This document shows, piece after piece, positions 36,647 through 44,214 of a stretch of DNA of 64,000 nucleotides (the first letter of the stretch is position 1; every line of letters starts with the position of its first letter). Below the pieces are notes generated by a model, which was not told the origin of the DNA, did not search any database, and saw only the letters and a list, made by a program, of their open reading frames with translations. The translations under genes and the position numbers were made by a program. Origin of the DNA: an uncultured Selenomonas sp. (GTDB taxonomy: Bacteria; Bacillota; Negativicutes; Selenomonadales; Selenomonadaceae); assembly GCA_934202005.1 (NCBI GenBank), contig CAKPXP010000003.1:62001-126000 (forward strand). Reading direction: 5' to 3'.

Positions 36647-36817
36647 TCAGTTCCAACGGCAATGCCTGCCGTTGCATTGCTTCGCGTAGGGGCAGGCAGC
36701 ACGGTCGCGGCAGACAGGGAGCTTTTCGGCTACCATGCGCGTCGGCTGTGGAAGCAGCGAAAACATCAGGGCAAGTCCCAGCATGAGCAGGGTTGTCGTA
36801 GCTGTGATTGGGAACAT
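36647..36817 (-). CDS. Small Cys-rich membrane protein (candidate)
   Basis: 56-residue ORF not explained by neighbours. One N-terminal membrane segment (about residues 5-22) is followed by a short tail with four Cys in C-x6-C-x5-C-x4-C spacing (CRDRAACPYAKQCNGRHC). The start ATG at 36817 has AGAGGTG six bases ahead, an extended -10 (TGG then TATAAT, 36861-36853 on the minus strand) lies upstream, and the two-way terminator at 36580 lies downstream. It resembles in plan the Feo-associated Cys-rich membrane proteins. The family was not recognised. Confidence 0.55.
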   Translation of the reverse strand: MFPITATTTLLMLGLALMFSLLPQPTRMVAEKLPVCRDRAACPYAKQCNGRHCRWN

Positions 36818-36852
36818 CATCAACACCTCTTCCGTGTATTTTGTTTGGTATT

Positions 36853-36861
36853 ATTATACCA
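36853..36861 (-). promoter_or_regulatory. Extended -10 promoter of the small Cys-rich ORF
   Basis: On the minus strand, TGG directly before TATAAT. The -35 is weak. Confidence 0.5.
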
Positions 36862-36969
36862 TACATTGCCTTCATACGCGACAAGATGATAGAAAACAAA
36901 AAGATATTCGCGTTTGTGTGTGTCGTTGCGGCATCGGCAAGGGACTGTGGATGTCCGAGGGGGATGGGA

Positions 36970-38025
36970 ATGAAATTCAATGAGTTTATGGGAGCGCTGC
37001 GCAAGGAGATTCCGCATGTCTGCCTTTTGGCGGGCGAGGAGCATTATTATGTGGATAAGGCAGTAGATGCCATGAAGCGTCGCCTTTTCCCGGATGGGGC
37101 TGGCGAGGACGCCATCGAGCGGTTGTCCGGCGACATGGACATCGATCAGCTCATCGGCCTCGTCGAGACGGTGCCGTTCTTCTCCGACAAGAATGTCATC
37201 ATTGTGCAGGAGCCGCCCTTTTTCAAGGCGGCGGGCGGGAAAAAAAAAGACACGCAAGCGACAGATTCTGCAAAGGGCAAAAAGATGGCGGACAAGAAGA
37301 TGGAGCGGCTGCAGCAGCTGATCGCGTCGCCGCCCTCCTTTTCCTATGTGATCTTCCTCATGAAGGAAAAACCTGACAAGCGGAAGAAAATCACAAAGGC
37401 CGTCGAGCAGGCGGGACTCATCCTCGAGGCGGAGCCCGTGCGGGCGTGGAACATCAACGACTGGCTGCGCCCAAAGCTCCGTGCGCTCGGCAAGGAGCTC
37501 GACCGCGACGCCTACGAATATTTCCTCAACGCCGTCTCGATGATGCAGCAGATCTCGCTTTCCTACCTCGATCAGGAGTTTGATAAGCTCGCGCTTTTTT
37601 CCAAGGCACCGCGTATCACGAAAAGGGAAATCATCGAGGTCTTCGCCGGGCTGCCGGAGGTCTCTGTCTTCGCGCTCGTCGATGCCGTTAGCGCCAAGGA
37701 TGCGAAAAAGGCGCTCGCGCTTCTCGTGCGGCAGCTCAGTGACGGCACGTATTTCACTGTGTTGCTCGCCCTGCTCGCGCGCCACGTGCGGCAGCTCTGG
37801 CAGGCGCGGCTGCTGATGGCGCGGGGCGTGCGCGGCCGCGCGCTCGCAAAGCCCCTTGAGCTCAATCCCTTCATTGCGGAGAAGCTCGGGCAGGCAGCGG
37901 CGCGCTTCACGGACGCGCAGCTCCGTAGCGCCTATCTTGCCATCGTCGATGCCGATTACCTCATGAAGACGGGACAGGGCGGGAATGAACTGCTCGAGCG
38001 CATCATTATCCTCCTGTGCGCGTGA
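36970..38025 (+). CDS. holA: DNA polymerase III delta subunit
   Basis: Clamp-loader subunit that opens the beta clamp. The N-terminus KFNEFMGALRKEIPHVCLLAGEEHYYVDKAV and the last domain with QAAARFTDAQLRSAYLAIVDADYLMKTG are typical of Firmicute HolA. ATG 36970 has GAGGGGG (36957-36963) six bases ahead; the frame is open from 36808 but crosses the minus-strand small ORF. 351 residues. There is a Lys-rich insertion at about residues 90-115. Confidence 0.92.
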   Translation: MKFNEFMGALRKEIPHVCLLAGEEHYYVDKAVDAMKRRLFPDGAGEDAIERLSGDMDIDQLIGLVETVPFFSDKNVIIVQEPPFFKAAGGKKKDTQATDSAKGKKMADKKMERLQQLIASPPSFSYVIFLMKEKPDKRKKITKAVEQAGLILEAEPVRAWNINDWLRPKLRALGKELDRDAYEYFLNAVSMMQQISLSYLDQEFDKLALFSKAPRITKREIIEVFAGLPEVSVFALVDAVSAKDAKKALALLVRQLSDGTYFTVLLALLARHVRQLWQARLLMARGVRGRALAKPLELNPFIAEKLGQAAARFTDAQLRSAYLAIVDADYLMKTGQGGNELLERIIILLCA

Positions 38026-38052
38026 CATCGTTACGGAATTTTTATGCTTTCG

Positions 38053-38061
38053 TGCTACAAT
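38053..38061 (+). promoter_or_regulatory. Extended -10 promoter of the epimerase leader
   Basis: TGC followed by TACAAT (38056-38061). The expected start point, near 38068, falls right before the closing stem of the leader structure. Confidence 0.6.
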
Positions 38062-38071
38062 ACACGAGAAA

Positions 38072-38151
38072 GGCGCAGGTGGACGCCGTGTGCCATAGAT
38101 CAGGGGCTGGGAGCCATGCTCCTGGCTGGTATTCTGCCGGGGTGCTGCGCC
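38072..38151 (+). ncRNA. Structured leader RNA candidate upstream of the epimerase gene
   Basis: GGCGCAG (38072-38078) pairs with CTGCGCC (38145-38151) as a closing stem. An inner hairpin GGGAGC-CAT-GCTCC lies at 38109-38122. A further hairpin CCGCGCC-TT-GGCGCGG (38184-38199) lies just before the RBS. No known riboswitch class was recognised. Confidence 0.4.
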
Positions 38152-38213
38152 GATCGTGTGGCGCTTGCGCCCTCGCGGATCAGCCGCGCCTTGGCGCGGG
38201 AAAGGGGTTCTTT

Positions 38214-39143
38214 ATGAAGATTCTTGTCACGGGGGGCGCCGGCTTCATCGGCTCGCACCTCGTTCGGTTATTGCAGGACGCAGGAGAGACGGTCACGGTC
38301 GTCGATAATTTCAGCACCGGACTGCGGGAGAACCTGCCGGAGGGGACGGACTGCCGTCCAATGGATGTGACGAGCCCGCAGCTCGAAACGCTCTTCGAGG
38401 AAGAACACTTCGATGCGGTCGTCCATCTGGCAGGGCAGACGACCGTCCACGTCTCGATGGCGGATCCCGAGCTCGACGGCATGCAGAACGTCGTCGGCTC
38501 GATCCATGTGCTCGAACAGGCGCGCCGTTACGGTGCCACCCGCGTGATTTTTGCCTCGACGGCGGCCAGCTACGGCGACGTGCCGGAGGAGCATCTGCCC
38601 ATCGACGAGTCGGAGCCGCTCGCGCCGCTCTCGTTCTACGGCCTCTCCAAGGTCACGGTCGAGAAATATCTCGCGCTCTACCAGCGCGCCTACGGGCTCG
38701 ACTACGTCGTGCTCCGCTTTGCCAATGTCTACGGCGAGCGGCAGGGCGTCGGCGGCGAGGGCGGCGTCATCAGCATCTTCGCGAAGAAGGTCGCGCAGGG
38801 GGAGCCGCTGACGATTTACGGCGATGGCGGGCAGACGCGGGATTTCATCTATGCCGGCGACATCGCAAGCGGCATTTACGCTGCGCTCAAGACGCAGCAG
38901 GTCAACCGCGCCTACAACCTCTCTACGCAGACGGAGACGAGCCTCAAGGAGCTCGTCTCTGTCCTCGAGCAGGCAGCGGGGCATGAGATTCCCGTCTCCT
39001 GCAAGGAGGCGCGCTCCGGCGATATCTATCAGTCCGTGCTCGCCAATGGGCGCGCGCGGCGCGCGCTCGGCTGGCAGCCGGAAGTGAGCCTTGAAGAGGG
39101 ACTGCGCCGCACGTATCGTTATTTCCAAGAGATGCAGCAGTAG
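38214..39143 (+). CDS. galE: NAD-dependent epimerase, UDP-glucose 4-epimerase type
   Basis: Extended short-chain dehydrogenase of 309 residues. The N-terminal NAD motif GGAGFIGSH, the conserved STAASYGD segment and the YGLSKVTVEKY active-site Tyr/Lys are intact. Substrate is probably a UDP-hexose, but dTDP or UDP-N-acetyl sugars cannot be excluded. ATG 38214 has AAAGGGG ahead; the frame is open back to 38016 through the structured leader. No sugar-pathway neighbours. Confidence 0.85.
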   Translation: MKILVTGGAGFIGSHLVRLLQDAGETVTVVDNFSTGLRENLPEGTDCRPMDVTSPQLETLFEEEHFDAVVHLAGQTTVHVSMADPELDGMQNVVGSIHVLEQARRYGATRVIFASTAASYGDVPEEHLPIDESEPLAPLSFYGLSKVTVEKYLALYQRAYGLDYVVLRFANVYGERQGVGGEGGVISIFAKKVAQGEPLTIYGDGGQTRDFIYAGDIASGIYAALKTQQVNRAYNLSTQTETSLKELVSVLEQAAGHEIPVSCKEARSGDIYQSVLANGRARRALGWQPEVSLEEGLRRTYRYFQEMQQ

Positions 39144-39204
39144 CATGGATGAGCTGCCGTGAGACATTGCGCAAATCACGAGAGAAACAGGCGTAAGTCA
39201 TCAT

Positions 39205-39238
39205 TCCCCGCTGGTGGAACCGGCGGGGGATATTTTTT
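39205..39238 (+). terminator. Terminator after the epimerase gene
   Basis: TCCCCGC (39205-39211) with GCGGGGGA (39223-39230), one side bulged, then TATTTTTT. Confidence 0.8.
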
Positions 39239-39240
39239 AT

Positions 39241-39269
39241 TTGACAATGATAATGATATGGGTTATCAT
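39241..39269 (+). promoter_or_regulatory. feo promoter with embedded Fur box
   Basis: TTGACA (39241-39246) and TATCAT (39264-39269), spacer 17. The 19 bases 39249-39267 match the classical Fur box GATAATGATAATCATTATC at 15 positions and cover the spacer and part of the -10, the layout for iron repression. Confidence 0.85.
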
Positions 39270-39321
39270 AAATGGCGTAGAAATAATCTATTATCATTTT
39301 CAATACGAGGAGGCGTTTCTC

Positions 39322-39546
39322 TTGACACTCAAGGATGGCAAGACAGGCATGAAAGTGAAGGTCTTGGAAATCGGTGATTCCGCGCTCAAGGATCGGCTCA
39401 TGACGATGGGACTCATCCCCGGTACGCAGGTCAAAGTCCTGCGCTCTGCGCCGCTCGGCGATCCCATCGCCATCGGCATCCGTTCTTATAACTTGGCACT
39501 GCGCCGCGAGGATGCGGCGAAGATCCAGGTCGCGCAGGTCGGCTGA
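39322..39546 (+). CDS. feoA: Ferrous iron transport protein FeoA
   Basis: 74-residue SH3-fold protein that supports FeoB. GLIPGTQVKVLRSAPLGDPIAI is the family core. TTG 39322 is the start, with GAGGAGG (39307-39313) eight bases ahead; the frame runs open back through the promoter and is not coding there. It is the first gene of the Fur-controlled feo operon. Confidence 0.93.
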   Translation: MTLKDGKTGMKVKVLEIGDSALKDRLMTMGLIPGTQVKVLRSAPLGDPIAIGIRSYNLALRREDAAKIQVAQVG

Positions 39547-39650
39547 TATCTGCCGGTTGAACGCAGCAAGGCTCGAGAGCAGGCGGATTTTTTCTCTAGA
39601 GAGATGATGTTCCTGCCGCGAGAGCAGCGAAAGGAGACGTATTTTTCATT

Positions 39651-41546
39651 ATGTCAACATTAGCAGTGGCACTCACCGGCAATCCGAATACCGGTAAATC
39701 TACAATCTTTAACGAACTGACGGGCGCGCGGCAGAAAATCGGCAACTGGCCGGGCGTCACGGTCGATAAGAAGGTCGGCTATACGCGCTATAAGGATCGC
39801 GCGATCTCCGTCGTCGACCTGCCGGGGACGTACAGCGTCAACGCGCGCAGCCCGGAGGAAAAGATCGTCATCGATTTCCTCATGAACAACAAGCTCGACC
39901 TCGTTGTCGATGTCGTCGACAGCTCGAACATCGAGCGCAACCTCTTCCTCACCGTGCAGCTCCTCGAGCAGGGCATCCCCCTGCTCATCGACCTCAACAT
40001 GCAGGACGACGCGAAGCGCCGCGGCATCCGGATCGATACGAAGAAGTTCGAGCAGGCGCTCGGCATGCCGGTCGTCGAGACGGTCGGCCGCAGCAAGAAG
40101 AGCACGCGTCGGCTCCTCGACGTCTTCACGTCGACGGTCATGGCGCAGTATGAGCCGAGCGACCTCGTGAAGGAGCATATCAGGAAAGTCGAGGCCATCC
40201 GCGCGAACGGCAGGTCAGAGGCGGAGCAGCAGGAGGAACTCGCCGAGGCGCGCTACGCGCTCATCGACAAAGTGATGGACTATGCGGTCGACATCGGGAA
40301 TGTCGGCCCGTCGCGCTCTGAGAAAATCGACCATTACCTCGCGAACGGCGTGCTCGCGCTGCCGATATTTCTCCTGATTCTCTACGCGGTCTTCCAGATT
40401 ACCTTCACCTGGATCGGGCAGCCGATCGCTGATTTCCTCGATGACGCCATCAATACGGATTTCCTCGATTTTATGACGGGCTTCCTCACGGATGCCGGCG
40501 TTGCCGACTGGCTCGTCTCGCTCGTCTGCGACGGCATCATCGCGGGCGTGGGCGCAGTGCTCACGTTCGTGCCGCTGATCTTCGTCCTGTTCTTCTGCCT
40601 GTCCTTCCTCGACGGCACGGGCTACATGGCGCGCATCGCGTTCATCATGGATCCGATCATGCGCCGCTGCGGCCTCACGGGCAAGGGCATCATGCCGCTC
40701 ATGATGGGCTTCGGCTGCGGCGTACCCGCCATCATGGGCGCACGTGCGCTCGACTCGGAGAAGGACCGCATGGTCTCCATCCTCATCACGCCGTTCCTCA
40801 CCTGCGGCGCGAAGCTGCCGATCATGGCGCTTTTCGCGGCGATGTTCTTCCCCGATGATGCGGCGAATATCGTTTTCGCGATGTACATCCTCGGCGTCGT
40901 GATGTCCATCATCGTCGCCAAGGGTCTCGGCGCGACGATGTTCAAGGACAAGGGCTCGACGTTCCTGCTCGAGCTGCCGCCGTACCGCATGCCGGACATG
41001 AAATCGGTGCTGCTCGAGACCTGGGATAAGGGAAAGGGCTACCTCATCAAAGCCGGTACCATCATCTTCGCGGCGTCCGTGCTGCTCTGGGTGATGTCGA
41101 ACTACAACTTCAGCGGCCCGTGCGAGATCGAGGACTCCATCCTCGCGACGCTCGGTGACTGGATGTCGAAACTCTTCACGCTCCAGGGCTTCGATACCTG
41201 GGAAGCTGGCGCCGCCATCCTCTCCGGCATCATGGCGAAGGAGACCGTCGTCGCGACCATCGGTATCCTCTACGGCGCTGGCGACGTCTCTACGGAGGCG
41301 GAGGATGCAGCCGACACGGCGACGACGATGATGGAAACGGGCATGGCGACGGCCTTCACGAGCCTCTCTGCGTTCGCGTTCATGGTCTTCTCCCAGCTCT
41401 ATACGCCCTGCGTCACGGCGCTCGGCACGATCAAGAAAGAGGCGGGCGGCTGGAAATGGGTCGGCTTCTCCGCGGTCTACCAGTTCGCGATTGCTTGGGT
41501 GGTTTCTCTGCTCGTCTATCAGGTGGGACGCCTGGTCGGCTTCTGA
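39651..41546 (+). CDS. feoB: Ferrous iron transporter FeoB
   Basis: GTP-dependent Fe(II) transporter. The N-terminal G domain has G1 GNPNTGKST at residues 10-18, G2/G3 around WPGVTV and DLPGTYS, and a G4-like NMQDDA. The membrane part holds the two Gate motifs, with MMGFGCGVPAIMGAR in the first and a repeat of the pattern near AKETVVATIG. 631 residues is on the short side because the spacer after the G domain is brief. Same operon as feoA. Confidence 0.96.
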   Translation: MSTLAVALTGNPNTGKSTIFNELTGARQKIGNWPGVTVDKKVGYTRYKDRAISVVDLPGTYSVNARSPEEKIVIDFLMNNKLDLVVDVVDSSNIERNLFLTVQLLEQGIPLLIDLNMQDDAKRRGIRIDTKKFEQALGMPVVETVGRSKKSTRRLLDVFTSTVMAQYEPSDLVKEHIRKVEAIRANGRSEAEQQEELAEARYALIDKVMDYAVDIGNVGPSRSEKIDHYLANGVLALPIFLLILYAVFQITFTWIGQPIADFLDDAINTDFLDFMTGFLTDAGVADWLVSLVCDGIIAGVGAVLTFVPLIFVLFFCLSFLDGTGYMARIAFIMDPIMRRCGLTGKGIMPLMMGFGCGVPAIMGARALDSEKDRMVSILITPFLTCGAKLPIMALFAAMFFPDDAANIVFAMYILGVVMSIIVAKGLGATMFKDKGSTFLLELPPYRMPDMKSVLLETWDKGKGYLIKAGTIIFAASVLLWVMSNYNFSGPCEIEDSILATLGDWMSKLFTLQGFDTWEAGAAILSGIMAKETVVATIGILYGAGDVSTEAEDAADTATTMMETGMATAFTSLSAFAFMVFSQLYTPCVTALGTIKKEAGGWKWVGFSAVYQFAIAWVVSLLVYQVGRLVGF

Positions 41547-41598
41547 GTGACTGCTTATATTGTGAATGAGTCCGTAGTTCCTTAGAATGGAGGGATGA

Positions 41599-41754
41599 AT
41601 GATGGCAACGTTGCTTGTAGGCGTACTTCTTCTCGTGGCGCTCTATTTCGCGCTGCGCCATGTCGTGCGGAATCTCCGTGAGGGCAAAGAGGACTGCTGC
41701 GGCGGCTGTCCCGGCTGTCATGGCGGCTGTAGCAGCTGCCATCCGCATGCCTGA
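41599..41754 (+). CDS. FeoB-associated Cys-rich membrane protein
   Basis: 51-residue protein. One membrane segment (about residues 3-20) is followed by a Cys/Gly/His-rich tail, CCGGCPGCHGGCSSCH. This matches the small Cys-rich proteins seen after feoB (PF12669-type), which may handle Fe(II) at the pore. GGAGGG lies four bases before ATG 41599 and seven before ATG 41602, so the second may be used. It lies 52 bases after feoB. Confidence 0.85.
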   Translation: MMATLLVGVLLLVALYFALRHVVRNLREGKEDCCGGCPGCHGGCSSCHPHA

Positions 41755-41814
41755 GGGGGAACCGCGAATGCGGGCATATATCCTCTCTCCCTTGGATATC
41801 ACATAAGACAGGAA

Positions 41815-41852
41815 AGGCTGGATGCTCATTCCGGGCATCCAGCCTATTCTGC
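41815..41852. terminator. Bidirectional terminator between the feo operon and panE
   Basis: Eleven-base stem AGGCTGGATGC (41815-41825) with GCATCCAGCCT (41835-41845), between converging genes. Confidence 0.75.
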
Positions 41853-41868
41853 ATTTTCGCGCAGATTC

Positions 41869-42795
41869 TTATTTTATTCCTTGCTCGTGTCCCCAGGCGC
41901 TGATTTTTGCGTAGAGCGGGACGGGGACGTGGTATTTTTCGCCGAGGGCGACGACGCGGTCGACGAGGCCGGAGAATTCGGAGGGGCGGCCTGCGGCGAC
42001 GTCGCGCTGCATGGAGGTGGTGAGGATCGGGGCGGAGGCGTCCATGATGCGCAGGCCCTCTGTGACGAGGTCTTTCTCGAAGGTGAGGCCCATGGCCGCG
42101 CCGAGGGCCTTGATCTCCTCGATGAGGGCGATGAAGGAAGCGCGGGCGCGGCCGCCGGGCTGCATGTCGCCGCTCACGGCGTCGCAGTAGAGTCCCGCTG
42201 CGCCCATAGGGGAGACAAAGGCGAATTTCTGGAGGGCGTCGCGCTCGATGGTAGCGGTGAAGTGCGCGTGGATGTCTGCCGCACGCAGGATGTGCTCTGT
42301 CTCGGCGGCTTTCGCGCGCAGGTAATCGTCTTGCCCGCGGCGGAACCCGAAGAAGACGCGCAGGATCTTGCCGGACTGGGCGAGGATGCCGGGGGCTTCC
42401 CGCCGCGCCCAGATGTAGATGCAGCCGTCGAGGCAGGTGAGGCCGGGGAGCGCCTGCTGCATGACGCCGCCCGTGCCGAAGACGTTGAGGATGGGGATGA
42501 TGAGCGTCTCTTTGTCCGCCGCGCGGCGGGCGAAGTCGATGGCTGCCTGCAGGCTGCCGTATTTGAAGCAGACGAAGATGACGTCCGGGGTGTCAGTGTA
42601 CGTCTCCAGCGTGCAGGCGCGGACTTCCGGCAGGACGAGGTCGTCCGCGGCATCGCGGCGGATGACGAGTCCCCGTGTCTGCAGTGCGCGCAGATTCTCG
42701 CCGCGGGCGAGGAAGGTGACGTCGTTTCCCGCGTGGGCGAGATAGCCGCCGAGGCAGCCGCCGGTGCTGCCGGCGCCGAGTATGGCGAATTTCAT
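41869..42795 (-). CDS. panE: Ketopantoate reductase family protein
   Basis: NADPH-dependent 2-dehydropantoate 2-reductase, for pantothenate synthesis. The N-terminal GAGSTGGCLGGYLAHAG motif, the mid-protein KFAFVSPMGAAG with the catalytic Lys, and the C-terminal PSEFSGLVDRVVALGEKY with the Glu are visible. 308 residues. ATG 42795 has GGAGGG ahead; the frame could begin 36 bases earlier. The family includes paralogues with other substrates and no other pan gene is near, so the substrate is less certain than the fold. Confidence 0.8.
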   Translation of the reverse strand: MKFAILGAGSTGGCLGGYLAHAGNDVTFLARGENLRALQTRGLVIRRDAADDLVLPEVRACTLETYTDTPDVIFVCFKYGSLQAAIDFARRAADKETLIIPILNVFGTGGVMQQALPGLTCLDGCIYIWARREAPGILAQSGKILRVFFGFRRGQDDYLRAKAAETEHILRAADIHAHFTATIERDALQKFAFVSPMGAAGLYCDAVSGDMQPGGRARASFIALIEEIKALGAAMGLTFEKDLVTEGLRIMDASAPILTTSMQRDVAAGRPSEFSGLVDRVVALGEKYHVPVPLYAKISAWGHEQGIK

Positions 42796-42826
42796 GGGAA
42801 TCCCTCCTGAGTTTTCAGATGCTTCT

Positions 42827-42835
42827 ATCATACCA
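42827..42835 (-). promoter_or_regulatory. Extended -10 promoter of panE
   Basis: On the minus strand TGG followed by TATGAT. Confidence 0.5.
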
Positions 42836-42874
42836 TATTAAAGGGGCCGTGTTTCCTTTTTCTTTCATTTATGT

Positions 42875-42888
42875 TATGATGATTCATA
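42875..42888. promoter_or_regulatory. Small palindrome over the -10 of the metal-binding lipoprotein gene
   Basis: TATGA-TGAT-TCATA. The left arm coincides with a TATGAT -10 box at 42875-42880. It could be a metalloregulator site; it does not match the Fur or Zur consensus. Confidence 0.3.
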
Positions 42889-42954
42889 TTGAGAATTTTT
42901 TCCATTTCCAGGGGGCGTGGCTGCGCCCGGCTGAGGAGACGAGGAGGTAGCGTT

Positions 42955-43851
42955 TTGAGACTCAGGAATATTTTTCTGGTGCTGCTGGCAATGGCAGCGT
43001 TCCTGCTCGCGGGCTGCGGCACGCAGGCGGGGACGAGGGCGGACGATGGCGGCTTCCGGATTGTGACGTCGTTCTATCCGATGTATATCGACGCCATCAA
43101 TATCACGCGCGGCGTCGACGGCGTGACGGTGACGAATATGACGAAGCCTCAGACGGGCTGTCTGCATGATTACCAGCTCACGACGGAGGACATGAAGACG
43201 CTTGAAAAGGCGGACGCGTTCATCGTCAACGGCGCGGGGATGGAGAGCTTCCTCGACAAGGTCATCAAGGCGCAGAAAGGGCTCGTCGTCATCGACGCTT
43301 CGCGCGGCATCCCGCTCCTCGAGGAGAAGGGGGAGCAGAATCCCCATGTCTGGCTCAGCATCTCGAAGGACATCGAGCAGGTGAAGAACATCGCCGCGCA
43401 GCTCAAGGAAGCAGATCTAGAGCACGCCGATGCGTATGAAGCGAACGCCGCGGCGTATATCGAGAAACTCACGGCGCTCAAGCAGGAGATGCACGCTTCG
43501 CTTGACGGCGTGCCGCACAAGGAGATCGTGACGTTCCACGAGGCGTTCCCGTACTTCGCGGAGGAGTTCGGCCTGCATATCATCGGCGTTATCGAGCGGG
43601 AGCCTGGCTCAGAGCCGACGCCGGAGGAGCTTGAGACGACCATCGACCAGGTGAACCAGCTGCCGGTCAAGGTGCTCTTCACGGAGCCGCAGTATTCCCC
43701 GAACGCCGCCGAGACGATCGTGCGGGAGACGGGCGCGAAAATCTACGAGCTCGATCCCGTGGTGACGGGTGAGGCGACGCCGAACGCGATGGACGCGTAT
43801 CTCGATGCCATGCGGAAGAATATGGAGGTGCTGAAGCAGGCGCTGCAGTGA
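42955..43851 (+). CDS. Zinc/manganese ABC transporter substrate-binding lipoprotein (ZnuA-like)
   Basis: 298 residues of cluster A-I metal-binding proteins. Signal peptide with lipobox LLAGC. The metal-binding His residues are expected in CLHDYQLT, QNPHVWLS and TFHEAFPYFAEEFGL, with the final acidic ligand near ELDPV. The usual His-rich loop is missing. TTG 42955 has GAGGAGG seven bases ahead. No permease or ATPase is adjacent, so it must pair with a transporter elsewhere. Confidence 0.85.
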   Translation: MRLRNIFLVLLAMAAFLLAGCGTQAGTRADDGGFRIVTSFYPMYIDAINITRGVDGVTVTNMTKPQTGCLHDYQLTTEDMKTLEKADAFIVNGAGMESFLDKVIKAQKGLVVIDASRGIPLLEEKGEQNPHVWLSISKDIEQVKNIAAQLKEADLEHADAYEANAAAYIEKLTALKQEMHASLDGVPHKEIVTFHEAFPYFAEEFGLHIIGVIEREPGSEPTPEELETTIDQVNQLPVKVLFTEPQYSPNAAETIVRETGAKIYELDPVVTGEATPNAMDAYLDAMRKNMEVLKQALQ

Positions 43852-43871
43852 GGGAGAGGCCCGGCGAAAAA

Positions 43872-44039
43872 TAGAGGAACCACTGATTCATTCAGCACTC
43901 TGCCTTTGCGTATCTGCACTGTCCTCTCGTCGTCAACAAATCCTCAGCGTAGCTCTGCTACGCCTCCGGTTTGTTTCCTAGAGAGATACAGCGCATCTAC
44001 GCAAATTCAGGGCACTTCATTTAATCAGCGGTTCCTAGA
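43872..44039. mobile_element. MITE-like element, copy 2
   Basis: The element is 43876-44035 (160 bp). Its ends GGAACCACTGATT and AATCAGCGGTTCC are inverted repeats with one mismatch. A 4-bp direct repeat TAGA flanks it (43872-43875 and 44036-44039). It is closely similar to copy 1 over its whole length, including the central GCGTAGCTCTGCTACGC palindrome. No coding capacity. Confidence 0.85.
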
Positions 44040-44081
44040 GGTACCGCTTGGAAAATGTCCGGGCGGTACCTCTATTTCTTT
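44036..44081 (+). terminator. Terminator of the metal-binding lipoprotein gene, displaced by the MITE
   Basis: AGAGGTACCGC (44037-44047) with GCGGTACCTCT (44063-44073), then ATTTCTTT. The first bases of the stem are also the MITE's right direct repeat. Confidence 0.75.
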
Positions 44082-44155
44082 GCGTGAGATCATCAGGCGG
44101 CATCTTTCGGAGGACTCGGTGAAGGCAGAAAGGTGGCGTTTCCTGAAAAAGAGCG

Positions 44156-44195
44156 CAAAAAAAGATGCAGGCGAATGACTCGCACTGCATCTTTT
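44156..44195 (-). terminator. Terminator of fba
   Basis: Eleven-base stem AAAAGATGCAG (44160-44170) with CTGCATCTTTT (44185-44195), followed on the minus strand by a T-run. Confidence 0.88.
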
Positions 44196-44214
44196 GTCTT
44201 GCTGGTAGGGGATC

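Noticed and set aside
38072-38199. Possible SRP or 6S RNA
   Set aside because: The conserved SRP apical sequence (GGAAGGAAGCAGCC type) is absent and the paired region is too short for 6S; kept only as an unassigned structured leader.
41881-42810. 309-residue plus-strand frame opposite panE
   Set aside because: Ala/Gly/Glu-rich shadow; the minus-strand reductase has full motifs.
42877-42895. Fur box ahead of the ZnuA-like gene
   Set aside because: Only about a third of the positions match the Fur consensus, unlike the clear site at 39249.
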